Assembly (NCBI RefSeq): GCF_002944315.1
Contig: NZ_CP024311.1
Location: forward strand, 1,960,501 to 2,024,500
Direction: 5' to 3'
From: Rhizobium sp. NXC24
GTDB lineage: Bacteria > Pseudomonadota > Alphaproteobacteria > Rhizobiales > Rhizobiaceae
DNA: 64,000 nt
Each line of letters begins with the position of its first letter. Within the stretch, counting starts at the first letter, position 1. Shown here piece by piece: positions 25,951-33,394 of the stretch. The notes beneath the pieces were generated by a model. It searched no databases and was not told where the DNA came from. It was given only the letters and a program-made list of their open reading frames with translations. The position numbers were made by a program, and so were the translations under genes.

Positions 25951-26217
25951 ATGAACACGCATTGGCGCGCATTTGGTTGCTTCGTCGCCTCCTCAGGGAT
26001 GCGCGCCATATTCCTGCGACGTGCGCAGTATCGGACGCAGGGGCGACCAGCCGGCGGTGTCGTCGCCAGAAAGAACACCGGCAGGCCATCACGGTTCCTC
26101 CTTTTTATGCCGGGGATGGCTAATCGGCATCTGATTGCTGTGCCGTACATGCCGGCTTCGGGCGTTTCTCCTGTTTCGCTCGGGGCCGGCATCGCTCATG
26201 CGTGGGGTGCGCCATGA
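25951..26217 (+). CDS. Small basic hypothetical protein
   Basis: An 88-residue Arg- and Ala-rich protein with no recognised motif. The composition is unlike its neighbours and would be doubtful alone. The ATG has GGAGG 10 bases upstream, and its stop overlaps the next start in ATGA, an arrangement repeated through this operon. I keep it at modest confidence. Confidence 0.45.
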   Translation: MNTHWRAFGCFVASSGMRAIFLRRAQYRTQGRPAGGVVARKNTGRPSRFLLFMPGMANRHLIAVPYMPASGVSPVSLGAGIAHAWGAP

Positions 26218-27074
26218 GCTTCACTGAAAAGCAGATTGTCGTGAACTTCGATCTCGCGAACGGCTCGTTCGGATCGGGTAAAAACAACAGAGCCACGATA
26301 AGCGGTTTGCGCTGTTCCGCAATCATTGATGCAACTGGCGGAGCTTCCAGCAGCACCATGAATCTGTCGATCTGGGGCTTGCCTTTGTCGTTGATGAACC
26401 AACTCAGCACCGTGGGAAGCCAGCTCAACGCCCGTTATAACAATGCCATTACAGTCGAGGCCGGCGATGCGGACACCGCCACTACGCGCGTGTTCGGCGG
26501 CCGGATATTCAATGCTTTCGTTGACGGGAACAGCCAGCCAAACGTGGCTTTTCGCGTCCAGGCGACTCCGGGTACGTTTGCAGCCGTCAAACCAGCACCG
26601 CCGTTGACGGTTCGCGGATCCGCGGATGCAGCCGGCATGATGGGCAATCTTGCGAAGCAGATGGGCTTCGCCTTCGAAAATAATGGCGTCAACGTCAAAC
26701 TCTCGAACCCGTATTTTGGCGGGACGGCGTGGACGCAGGCCATGGCAATCGCCCGTCATGGCAATTTCGACCTGATCTACGAGCCTAATAAGATGGTTAT
26801 CTCTCCGCGCGGGCAACCGCGGCAGGGAGACGCCATTCTGATCTCGCCAGATACCGGACTGGTCGGCTACCCGATGTTCAACCAAAACATCGTCATCGTC
26901 CGGTGCCTATTTAACCCAGATGTCAAGCAACTTTCGTTGGTCGAAGTGAAAAGCGATCTCACCCCGGCCAACGGCAAATGGCAAGTCTTGTCCATCATCT
27001 ACGAACTCGATTCCCAAGTTCCGAACGGCAAATGGTTCATGACGCTCGAACTCATCACGGTAGGTACCCAATGA
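26214..27074 (+). CDS. Baseplate-hub-like phage protein
   Basis: A 286-residue beta-rich protein. It begins VVNFDLANGSFGSGKNNRA, then a strand-rich core (LNARYNNAITVEAGD, VFGGRIFNAF) and a C-terminal half with ISPDTGLVGYPMFN. This order (surface loops, measured field of aligned strands, GLVGYP near the end) matches baseplate hub proteins of myovirus tails, which join tail tube and spike. The call is from memory of the pattern and no catalytic motif exists. It is coupled to both neighbours by overlaps. Confidence 0.6.
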   Translation: MSFTEKQIVVNFDLANGSFGSGKNNRATISGLRCSAIIDATGGASSSTMNLSIWGLPLSLMNQLSTVGSQLNARYNNAITVEAGDADTATTRVFGGRIFNAFVDGNSQPNVAFRVQATPGTFAAVKPAPPLTVRGSADAAGMMGNLAKQMGFAFENNGVNVKLSNPYFGGTAWTQAMAIARHGNFDLIYEPNKMVISPRGQPRQGDAILISPDTGLVGYPMFNQNIVIVRCLFNPDVKQLSLVEVKSDLTPANGKWQVLSIIYELDSQVPNGKWFMTLELITVGTQ

Positions 27075-27358
27075 TTAGTCCAGAATTTCCACTTCCCACA
27101 ATCGGCGAAATGTATGCCGCCGCCCTGGACCACAACCGTCTCGATCTCATCCAAAAGACGTTTGAAATGGAACAGGCGCTAGAGAGCTTTTTATCACCGG
27201 CTCCATCGCTCACGATCGATGGAGCCGCCAACGTCTGTATAAGCGCAGCTTCACTTTGGGCGGAAGTGTCTGGCATTGCCTGGGCACAAGACATAGCGAG
27301 CATAGCCGGATTTCTCAACCAGAGGTACCAGCTCATTTTCGGCGAGCAAGCTGCATAA
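27071..27358 (+). CDS. Hypothetical protein after the hub-like gene
   Basis: A 95-residue helical protein (EMYAAALDHNRLDLIQKTFEM) ending in QRYQLIFGEQAA. It starts in ATGA overlap with the hub-like gene and is the last gene of the rightward block. In phage baseplates, small chaperones often follow the hub; nothing here proves that role. Confidence 0.55.
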   Translation: MISPEFPLPTIGEMYAAALDHNRLDLIQKTFEMEQALESFLSPAPSLTIDGAANVCISAASLWAEVSGIAWAQDIASIAGFLNQRYQLIFGEQAA

Positions 27359-27387
27359 GCCTATTGCCGATCCAGCATCAGGCATAT

Positions 27388-27636
27388 TCACTTGATCGGC
27401 GCCACCGGGATCGTTTCTTTCAAGGAGTTAGCGGGCTTTCCGGTCAACTCGCCAAGAGCTTTTCGTGCGGCCTCGATGCCCGCTTGGATCTGAACAAAAT
27501 TGTTCGCGCTCTTTGCGGCGGTGTTGATCTGAATGTCGGGCGGCGATGCATCTTTGAGCATGGTAGTAGCGACTTGAAGCCGTCGCTCCATTAGCTTTTC
27601 GATGTATTTGTTCAAGGTATCGATTTCGTCGGCCAT
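27388..27636 (-). CDS. Small hypothetical protein
   Basis: An 82-residue protein with a coiled-coil first half (IDTLNKYIEKLMERRLQVATTML) and a helical rest. GGGAGAGGG lies just upstream of the ATG. It faces the hub-like operon. Function unknown. Confidence 0.6.
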   Translation of the reverse strand: MADEIDTLNKYIEKLMERRLQVATTMLKDASPPDIQINTAAKSANNFVQIQAGIEAARKALGELTGKPANSLKETIPVAPIK

Positions 27637-27757
27637 GCGCCCTCTCCCGTTGGTTTCTCACCACAGTTGCATTACGCGCCGCTAATTTGGTTGAGTCAAT
27701 GAACTTGATAGGAATCGACGGCGCCCAACGAAGGCTTCCCACCCGTCAGGATAAAGT

Positions 27758-28399
27758 ATGATGCCAAATAGCGATAAATTCGGAGCGACCGTGCGCGCGA
27801 TCTGCGCCGAATATGACATCGAGATTATTCCGGCCAATATCTACCCCATGCCCGGACAAACCCGCGCCGTGGCTACCATGTGCCAGATCCTGGCGAAATA
27901 TGGGGAAGGCCATTTCCGGCTCGTAATGACGACATTGGGCGAGACCCGAGGAAACAACGCTCTGATCGAGCAATCGAGCTTGTGGGCCGTCTCTGACCTG
28001 ATACGGGCCTGTCCGGAATGGGTGGAGGAACGGACCTCGGAATGGTTGCAGTGGTGGGACGAAATTCCCCTTGGACCGATCATCTGCACGATTAGCCAGC
28101 TCCGCGGCGTCGTCAATCAGCGTCACGCCTTGGCCGGCGCCATCTATTGGCGTCTATGTACCTACAGCCAGGAGCGCATGTCGACTAAGGACACGGCCAG
28201 CACCCTCAAGAACAAGGTTCCTGAAGTCGGCCGTGCCCGTAGCAATGCCAATCGTGAGCAAGCGATCGAGATGGGTCGAAAGCTGATCGAGATCAAATCC
28301 CACCTGCCCCGCGGCGAATGGCTGCCATGGGTGGAGGAGCAATCTGGACTGAGCTACGGCACGGTGCAGCGCTACATGCGGATGGCGAAGGCGGCATAA
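27758..28399 (+). CDS. DUF3102-like protein with N-terminal unknown domain
   Basis: A 213-residue protein in two parts. Residues 1-135 form a rhizobial phage-associated domain (ICAEYDIEIIPANIYPMP and WVEERTSEWLQWWDEIPLG). The last ~50 residues match the DUF3102 pattern (IEMGRKLIEIKSHLPRGEW, then LSYGTVQRYMRM), which includes a helix-turn-helix and occurs in mobile elements. DNA binding is likely; a plasmid- or phage-maintenance role is inferred. Two adjacent ATG codons at 27758 and 27761 make the start slightly ambiguous. Confidence 0.75.
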   Translation: MMPNSDKFGATVRAICAEYDIEIIPANIYPMPGQTRAVATMCQILAKYGEGHFRLVMTTLGETRGNNALIEQSSLWAVSDLIRACPEWVEERTSEWLQWWDEIPLGPIICTISQLRGVVNQRHALAGAIYWRLCTYSQERMSTKDTASTLKNKVPEVGRARSNANREQAIEMGRKLIEIKSHLPRGEWLPWVEEQSGLSYGTVQRYMRMAKAA

Positions 28400-28484
28400 C
28401 CTGTCTCGGGTTCAGGTCAAAGTTTCGAAGCGTGTAGCTGAGTCGAATTTAGTGGGAATTTTCCATCGCCTGCGCAAGACGGCC

Positions 28485-28748
28485 TTAGTCGAGCCCATGC
28501 CTTTGCCTCGTCGTTTCTCGGTCCCCTTCAAGGTCTCTATCGTAGCGGCCTAGCAAAATGGCGCCGCTGCGAATACTGGAGCTATTGACGTCGCGGCCAA
28601 CATAAATTTCCTGAATAGTATTGCAGGATCGACACTGAACGATAAATCCGCCGTAGTCATTCATTCCGCCCGGTTCCCAGACGCAATTGACAACGATCGC
28701 ACATTTGCATGATTCGCAGGTGTAGGTGTCGAGCGAATATTCGGACAT
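28485..28748 (-). CDS. Small zinc-ribbon protein
   Basis: An 87-residue protein with two CxxC knuckles (TCESCKC near residue 10 and QCRSCN near residue 40), the pattern of a zinc ribbon. The start at 28748 has AGGAG 6 bases upstream; a longer frame to 28835 lacks one. The last 25 residues are basic and polar. It heads a group of minus-strand cargo-like genes. Function unknown. Confidence 0.65.
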   Translation of the reverse strand: MSEYSLDTYTCESCKCAIVVNCVWEPGGMNDYGGFIVQCRSCNTIQEIYVGRDVNSSSIRSGAILLGRYDRDLEGDRETTRQRHGLD

Positions 28749-28993
28749 CGGATCTCCTAAGTAACGGCGCAAGATTACGGGAAATATCAGGGTCGAAATA
28801 CCCGGCATGAGATCATGACGGACGTCAGATTTCAATCGAATCTGTCAATAAGGAACGACCAATATCAGTTGACCGGCTCCTCCACATCTCCGTGAGAGGC
28901 GGCATACGGATGGTGAAGGAATAACCATGATGTTACCTCTTCTCCCGTTACTTTTAGGAATCGGAAATGGCGGATGATCAGATGTTTCCATAC

Positions 28994-29506
28994 CTACGAC
29001 TCAAGGTCGGACGGCGTAAGATATGCCTCTTGCAGGGCGGTGGCGATCTTCTCTAGCTCGCTCAGCGCATCGCCGACGTCCAAGACATGTTGCTTCAGGT
29101 CTTCAATTGACACAGTTGTTTGTTTGCCCTTGCGATCCACCCAGGTCAGCCGGCGTTCGAATGTTCTTCTATCTCGGACCGAGTAGGAGACAACCAACGG
29201 GGAGTGCACGATGGCGTTTCGTTTCGTTGCCAACTCGCGAAGCTTTTCCGTCACTTTCAGAATTGATTGGCGTTCCGCCAGGTTGAAATACGATCCGGCA
29301 ACTACCGCATTGAAAGCTTCAAGCCGTTGCCGACCGGCTACCGATCCACTCAGAATAATCGCAACTGCGGCCTCATAATTGCGAAGCGCGATGTAGCTAA
29401 TGTCGAGGAGCACGAGATCGATCGCGGCCCAGCGAACGGTAACCTTGCCAATCTCCGCGAGGAGTTCAGGCGTTCGCTCGGCGAACCAAACGTCTGTGCT
29501 GCCCAT
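28994..29506 (-). CDS. Helical hypothetical protein with RN...H motif
   Basis: A 170-residue helical protein. Midway it has a helix with RELATKRNAIVH, and its N-terminal half (LLAEIGKVTVRWAAIDLVLLDISY) resembles the protein at 47741-48232 in layout. The R-N-x3-H element recalls HEPN-type active sites (R-x4-6-H with N next to R), so it may be a HEPN-like RNase, possibly a defence or toxin protein. GGGGGGAA precedes the ATG. No antitoxin-like partner is obvious. Confidence 0.65.
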   Translation of the reverse strand: MGSTDVWFAERTPELLAEIGKVTVRWAAIDLVLLDISYIALRNYEAAVAIILSGSVAGRQRLEAFNAVVAGSYFNLAERQSILKVTEKLRELATKRNAIVHSPLVVSYSVRDRRTFERRLTWVDRKGKQTTVSIEDLKQHVLDVGDALSELEKIATALQEAYLTPSDLES

Positions 29507-29562
29507 TCATTCCCCCCGTTACTTCATCCTTAGGAATCGGAAGTGTCGAGTTTTGAATCGGA

Positions 29563-29889
29563 TCACATCAACGCTGCGGGAGCCCTTTCGGAGAGCAACC
29601 AATTGTGAAGCTCAAAAATTTTATGTGCCACCTCAGAGACATCTTCATCGCTCATATGGCGTAAGGTCGCTCGGATCGTACCTTCGCCATCGATTTCGGC
29701 GGCACGGGACGTACACCGATCGAAAAGCTCCCTGTACCGATCGCCGATCTCTGGGTTGGAAAACTGTTCGGGCCTGATTGTGATCATAGCTGTAAACGCG
29801 GCCTCGACTCGCATGCGTATATCGCCCAATCCCACCAAGCAGCCTACGCCGGCCGACAACTTCGACAAAAAGTATCCATCGATAGACAT
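29563..29889 (-). CDS. Hypothetical protein
   Basis: A 108-residue helical protein (RPEQFSNPEIGDRYRELFDRC, DEDVSEVAHKIFELHNWLL). AAGGA about 10 bases upstream supports the ATG. No family is recognised. It lies between two other minus-strand small genes. Confidence 0.55.
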   Translation of the reverse strand: MSIDGYFLSKLSAGVGCLVGLGDIRMRVEAAFTAMITIRPEQFSNPEIGDRYRELFDRCTSRAAEIDGEGTIRATLRHMSDEDVSEVAHKIFELHNWLLSERAPAALM

Positions 29890-29955
29890 CAGTCATCATC
29901 CTTCAAATTGGGTGAAAGCCGGAGCAATCGCCCCGGCCTCCCTTGCTGACGGAAT

Positions 29956-30210
29956 TTATCCACAGAACGTGAAATCTTCCACGTCTTCCAACGAATCTGA
30001 ATATGCCCGATTGCTGCCGCCCGACACGACGGCATTCAATGTGGTGTCGATAATCATATAGCCGGGGCCATAATAATCTCGCAGCCATGAGCGCGAGGGA
30101 GTTTTCGCCAGCCTCATGCCCCTCTTCTTTAGGGCTCGACGGACGCGATCTTCACGGATTTTTTCTGTGAGCATAACAATGGCTTCCTTTGTTTCAGGAT
30201 TGTCCGCCAT
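29956..30210 (-). CDS. Small hypothetical basic protein
   Basis: An 84-residue protein. A helical acidic-basic N-terminus leads to RALKKRGMRLAKTPSRSW and a strand-rich end (YYGPGYMIIDTTLNAVV). This order is common among small rhizobial proteins of unknown role. I chose the internal ATG at 30210; the longer frame to 30339 overlaps the next gene and has low-complexity sequence. Confidence 0.55.
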   Translation of the reverse strand: MADNPETKEAIVMLTEKIREDRVRRALKKRGMRLAKTPSRSWLRDYYGPGYMIIDTTLNAVVSGGSNRAYSDSLEDVEDFTFCG

Positions 30211-30335
30211 TGCCGCGATCTCAAAAGTTCGTTTTTGGACATGAACGAAGTCGAGGGGCAACCTTGTTGCCACGCAGGATTGAAATACGCGCGATCCTGA
30301 GCGATTGTCAAGCAATCGCTTTGGCCAAACAACAA

Positions 30336-30935
30336 TCATTGGTCCCAGTTGAAGGTCTGAGTTCCGGCGTCGGTAATGACCGTAACTTCAATCGGATTGC
30401 ACAGAAACGTGGTCGCCAAATACCGCTGTCCGAATGCTAAACTGCCGTTGCTTTCAGGCGTTTCAAAGGTTTGCAACTTTGTCACTCCAGGACAATTTCC
30501 ACGGTTCACAACAACACTGTTAATTTTAAGGCTCGCCGTTCGATTTGTGATTGCAAAAAACCATGTCCCATCGAGGTGGTTGAATTTCTGGATGCTGATG
30601 CCGCCTTGCGTAAAGGCATCCCAGGAAAAGGTTTCTTCGCCGTGGTTAGTGTCGATCGTCACTTCGATCGGATCACAGGGGTAATGAGCAAATGTTCCGG
30701 ACTTCCCGAAAGGAACGTTTATAGGCATCGGAATGCTCTCTTGAGATCGGCATCCGCGGTTGACAGTTACTTGATTGATGACCAGATCATCGACTTTTCC
30801 AGTCAAATCCAATTGCCAAAACGTCGTATCATTGTCTGCAGGACTCTTCGTCAATGTGACGAGATCCTCGGAATAACTTTGAGGCGCAGAACACAGTAAT
30901 ACAGCAACAACCAAAGCTGATAAGGGAATTTTCAT
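30336..30935 (-). CDS. Secreted protein with two tandem domains
   Basis: A 199-residue exported protein. The signal peptide is MKIPLSALVVAVLLCSAPQSYS. The mature part is two related halves: INQVTVNRGC with CDPIEVTIDTNHGEETFSWD in the first, and INSVVVNRGNC with CNPIEVTVITDAGTQTFNWD in the second. Each half has two Cys, likely a disulfide. GGAGG 5-6 bases upstream fixes the ATG at 30935. The fold should be beta-sandwich-like. It may be a lysogenic conversion gene acting at the cell surface. Confidence 0.7.
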   Translation of the reverse strand: MKIPLSALVVAVLLCSAPQSYSEDLVTLTKSPADNDTTFWQLDLTGKVDDLVINQVTVNRGCRSQESIPMPINVPFGKSGTFAHYPCDPIEVTIDTNHGEETFSWDAFTQGGISIQKFNHLDGTWFFAITNRTASLKINSVVVNRGNCPGVTKLQTFETPESNGSLAFGQRYLATTFLCNPIEVTVITDAGTQTFNWDQ

Positions 30936-31004
30936 AACAGCCTCCACATGAGGCCATCTTGTCAATATTCACGCGAATGTCGATGGCTAGAATTCGCCTA
31001 TAGG

Positions 31005-31166
31005 TTACCTGTCAACTTCCGCTTTGCGGGAGGCCTTGCGTTCACGCTTCCAGAACGCGCGCTTGATCTTCTTAAGCTCCCCACTGCCCCAAGAGATCAG
31101 CCTCCGGCTTCGACGAGAGAAGGCGTCGTACTCGGATGCATTGGTACTGCCTTTGCTGCCCATCAT
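31005..31166 (-). CDS. Short basic protein (53 residues)
   Basis: An unusually short frame that reads MMGSKGSTNASEYDAFSRRS, then a basic helix ending KRERKASRKAEVDR. GGGAGAG lies about 6-9 bases upstream of the double ATG. The composition (Arg/Lys/Ser, one Trp-Gly-Ser turn) matches small rhizobial proteins I recall that carry DAFSR-SRR. It may bind nucleic acid. Without it, the 30936-31281 gap would be gene-free. Confidence 0.5.
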   Translation of the reverse strand: MMGSKGSTNASEYDAFSRRSRRLISWGSGELKKIKRAFWKRERKASRKAEVDR

Positions 31167-31281
31167 CGGCATCTCTCCCTACAAGGTTCGAAATCGTATC
31201 CCACAAATCCTTTGGAAAACCAAATTTGTGATTCGATCCGACTCAGAACCTCACCATGAAATGACGCAAAAGAGGTTAGCG

Positions 31282-31869
31282 ATGAATCTCGCCTATTATG
31301 TCAAAGGCGCCCGCAGCGCTGAGAGCATGCGTAAGCGCCTGAGGTGGTCAGGCTACACGTTCAGCGGAAAAAAGATATGGAGCGAAGAGGAAAATACAGT
31401 CCTTCGTCTCTTCTATCCCTATTCGGGATTGATCGCGCGCTTTCTCCCAAAGCGCACACGAGGCGCTATTGAAGCTCAATTTCGTAAACTGGGGCTTGGC
31501 CGTAAAGTTCACCAGTGGACGCCACTCGAAAAACAGAAGCTTCGAAAGATGTATCCAGAATGTTCACGGGAGGAGATTTGCGCAGCGTTCCCTTTCTCAA
31601 ACTGGACGAGCATTCAAGCGGTGGCCCGATATTATGGGTATCGGAGAAAGAAAAAGCCCTACAAAATCACCGGAATTCAGCCGCTAGATGCTGTCCGCAT
31701 CCGTTGCTACGAGATCAAATGGACGATGCGAGATCTCGACGAGGAATGCCGCACCAAACAGTATTTTCAGACTCGGGGTTATCGCAGCGATTATCCGAAT
31801 TTTCAGGCCATTACGCGTGCAGTGGAGATGTTCGGCGGCGAACTACGAGCTTATTGGACAGATCGGTGA
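31282..31869 (+). CDS. Tandem SANT/Myb-like DNA-binding protein
   Basis: A 195-residue basic protein. Two repeats fit the SANT/Myb pattern: IWSEEENTVLRLFYPYSG with FLPKRTRGAIEAQFRKLGLG, then QWTPLEKQKLRKMYPECS with FPFSNWTSIQAVARYYGYRR. The C-terminal 70 residues are mixed. GAGG 6 bases upstream supports the ATG at 31282; a longer frame to 31024 overlaps the short gene on the other strand. It lies at the extreme right of the island and could regulate its genes. Confidence 0.7.
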   Translation: MNLAYYVKGARSAESMRKRLRWSGYTFSGKKIWSEEENTVLRLFYPYSGLIARFLPKRTRGAIEAQFRKLGLGRKVHQWTPLEKQKLRKMYPECSREEICAAFPFSNWTSIQAVARYYGYRRKKKPYKITGIQPLDAVRIRCYEIKWTMRDLDEECRTKQYFQTRGYRSDYPNFQAITRAVEMFGGELRAYWTDR

Positions 31870-31928
31870 TCAGTTGACTGAAATTTGCCGAAGCAGCGGA
31901 GGGGAACCGTGAACGATGATAGAACATT

Positions 31929-31951
31929 TTTGCTACCATTTTGCTACCCAA
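31929..31951. repeat. Int arm-type repeat, right copy
   Basis: TTTGCTACC, 2 bases, then TTTGCTACCCAA: the same pair, spacing and orientation as at 15668-15690. It lies about 117 bases inside the right attachment site and overlaps no convincing gene. With the left copy it suggests two arm sites for the integrase. Confidence 0.65.
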
Positions 31952-32067
31952 CTCGGTAGCACGGTCGCAGACAATCAGGTTCACGATGTCCCTTTTCCCG
32001 CGAAATACCGTTATTTCTCGGTATTTCCCATGATGAGAACAAATAAGGAAGGACGTCTAGAACCGAA

Positions 32068-32106
32068 TTTCAAGACCGGTTCCTTAAACCACTCGGACAC
32101 TCTTCC
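32068..32106. repeat. Right attachment-site repeat (partial tRNA-Ser)
   Basis: Identical to the 5' half (39 bases) of the tRNA-Ser at 15575-15613. Lacking the 3' half it cannot form a tRNA. Sequence to its right belongs to the original chromosome. Confidence 0.93.
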
Positions 32107-32148
32107 TGTCGCTGAAGCGCATTGCCTCAGTAAATGTGGTCGGCTGGC

Positions 32149-32176
32149 TTTACAGCTATTCGGGCCGGAGCGTCAA
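32149..32176 (-). promoter_or_regulatory. Orphaned native promoter of tRNA-Ser
   Basis: On the minus strand TTGACG (32176-32171) is separated by 16 bases from TGTAAA (32154-32149). A start near 32142 would lie about 36 bases before the tRNA 5' base at 32106. In the unoccupied site this would drive the tRNA; now it reads a half-tRNA and then the island edge. Confidence 0.5.
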
Positions 32177-32229
32177 CCGGCCTGATTGAACTCCGCACCG
32201 AACGAATTGGCGCAGCCAGGCAATGGGCC

Positions 32230-32484
32230 CTATGCCCTCGGCTCGCCGCCGGGCGCGTAGTGAGATTTGCGCTTGAATGGGAAGACACTGCCGCAGCGGC
32301 AGCGGATCATGTATTTCGCCGGATCGTTCGATTTGCGCTCGTCGAAAAAGCCCGCCGGCATTTCGTCCACGAGAAAGCCGGGGTTTTCACGGCGCGGATT
32401 GTCATCCTCCGAAACCTCGGCGAAGCCGCTATTGCCACACTGAGAGCATTCGAGCTTTCTTGAATATCGATCCCGCGCAGCCAT
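32230..32484 (-). CDS. Small zinc-ribbon-like hypothetical protein
   Basis: An 84-residue protein with CSQCG near residue 13 and CRCG near residue 68, which could form one zinc site. It is polar and disordered between. GGAAG precedes the ATG. It is a single chromosomal gene just right of the island. Function unknown. Confidence 0.7.
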   Translation of the reverse strand: MAARDRYSRKLECSQCGNSGFAEVSEDDNPRRENPGFLVDEMPAGFFDERKSNDPAKYMIRCRCGSVFPFKRKSHYAPGGEPRA

Positions 32485-32674
32485 TTTCTTCCAGTCCGAG
32501 TCTCACAACCTCCCTTCCCTATCAGAGAACATTTCGTTTCTGAACCCGCGTAAAGAAATGATACAGATCGATGCGCTGAAATCCCATCCGGCTATGATTT
32601 CAGCGAAAGGGATTATCGAGACGAGAGCTTCGCAAGATTCGGCTTCGAATAACCAGTGGACACCGCCCTCGCCC

Positions 32675-33271
32675 ATGACGCCTGACGACCAGCCCTTATC
32701 AATCGGCCCCAAGCCTTTGGCTGGCCCCGCCCTCACCGCCTTTTTCTCCCGCGATGCGGTCACCGTAGCGTCCGATCTCATCGGCGCGCGCCTCGCGGTC
32801 GCCGGTGCCGGCGGGCGAATCGTCGAGACGGAGGCCTATCGGCCGGATGATGAGGCATCCCATAGCTTTCGCGGACCGACGGCGCGCACGGCGGCGATGT
32901 TTGGGCCGGCGGGCCGGGTCTATATCTACCGCTCCTACGGCATTCACTGGTGCCTGAATTTCGTCTGCCAAGGCGCCAGCGCCGTGCTCATCCGGGCATT
33001 GGAGCCGGAAAGCGGCATCGCGGACATGGTCCGGCGGCGCGGTGTTGCCGACTTTGTCGATCTCTGCAATGGCCCGGGAAAGCTGACGCAGGCCTTGGGC
33101 GTGGATATCAGCCTGAACGGCCTGGCGCTGGACGCCTCGCCTTTCGAGTTCATCTTGGCCGAGCCGGTGCCGGTGGTCGCAGGCAAGCGGATCGGGATTA
33201 CTAAAAATGTCGATCCGCTATGGCGCTTCGGCGCCGCCGGCTCACGCTTCGTCAGCCGCCGGTTTCCTTAG
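32675..33271 (+). CDS. AAG-family DNA-3-methyladenine glycosylase
   Basis: A 198-residue AAG/MPG-type glycosylase that removes alkylated bases in base-excision repair. Landmarks: FFSRDAVTVASDLIGARL near residue 25, IVETEAY near residue 50 with the catalytic Glu, RNG-type loop replaced by GPTARTAAMFG, YIYRSYGIHWCLNFV near residue 88 and LCNGPGKLTQALG near residue 130. The start is uncertain; the open frame extends to 32558, but the domain begins just after 32675 and no clear ribosome site decides. Confidence 0.9.
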   Translation: MTPDDQPLSIGPKPLAGPALTAFFSRDAVTVASDLIGARLAVAGAGGRIVETEAYRPDDEASHSFRGPTARTAAMFGPAGRVYIYRSYGIHWCLNFVCQGASAVLIRALEPESGIADMVRRRGVADFVDLCNGPGKLTQALGVDISLNGLALDASPFEFILAEPVPVVAGKRIGITKNVDPLWRFGAAGSRFVSRRFP

Positions 33272-33332
33272 AGCGCCACGCAATTTCGGACGAAAAACCG
33301 CTGCGCACTTTTCCTGAAATTGCTCTGAAAAA

Positions 33333-33358
33333 GACCGCCGGGGTGGAGCCCGGCGGTC
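33333..33358 (-). terminator. Intrinsic terminator shared by glycosylase and efflux operon
   Basis: A perfect 10-bp stem (GACCGCCGGG / CCCGGCGGTC) with a 6-base loop. On the minus strand it is followed by TTTTT, a classical rho-independent terminator for the emrB operon. On the plus strand it may also stop the glycosylase transcript, without a U-run. Confidence 0.85.
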
Positions 33359-33394
33359 ATGCTGCCGCGTAGTGAAACTGGAAAGACTACGCAG

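Larger units (their letters stand above)
15575..32106. mobile_element. Prophage-like or phage-satellite island in tRNA-Ser
   Basis: A 16.5-kb element between two 39-bp direct repeats, with a tyrosine integrase at one edge and Int-arm-like repeats near both edges. The modules in order are integration control, an AlpA-like regulator, replication-like genes with iterons, tail collar with serine recombinase, terminase, hub-like and unknown morphogenesis genes, and a block of small cargo genes. I find terminase but no portal, major capsid, head-tail connector, tape measure or lysis gene. It is therefore a remnant, a satellite, or has capsid genes too diverged to recognise. Confidence 0.9.

Noticed and set aside
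15575..32106. Island as an integrative conjugative element
   Set aside because: No relaxase, coupling protein or type IV secretion gene; terminase points to phage origin.
31916..32185. An 89-codon frame across the right attachment site
   Set aside because: It runs through the Int arm repeats and the tRNA fragment, which are functional DNA rather than coding.
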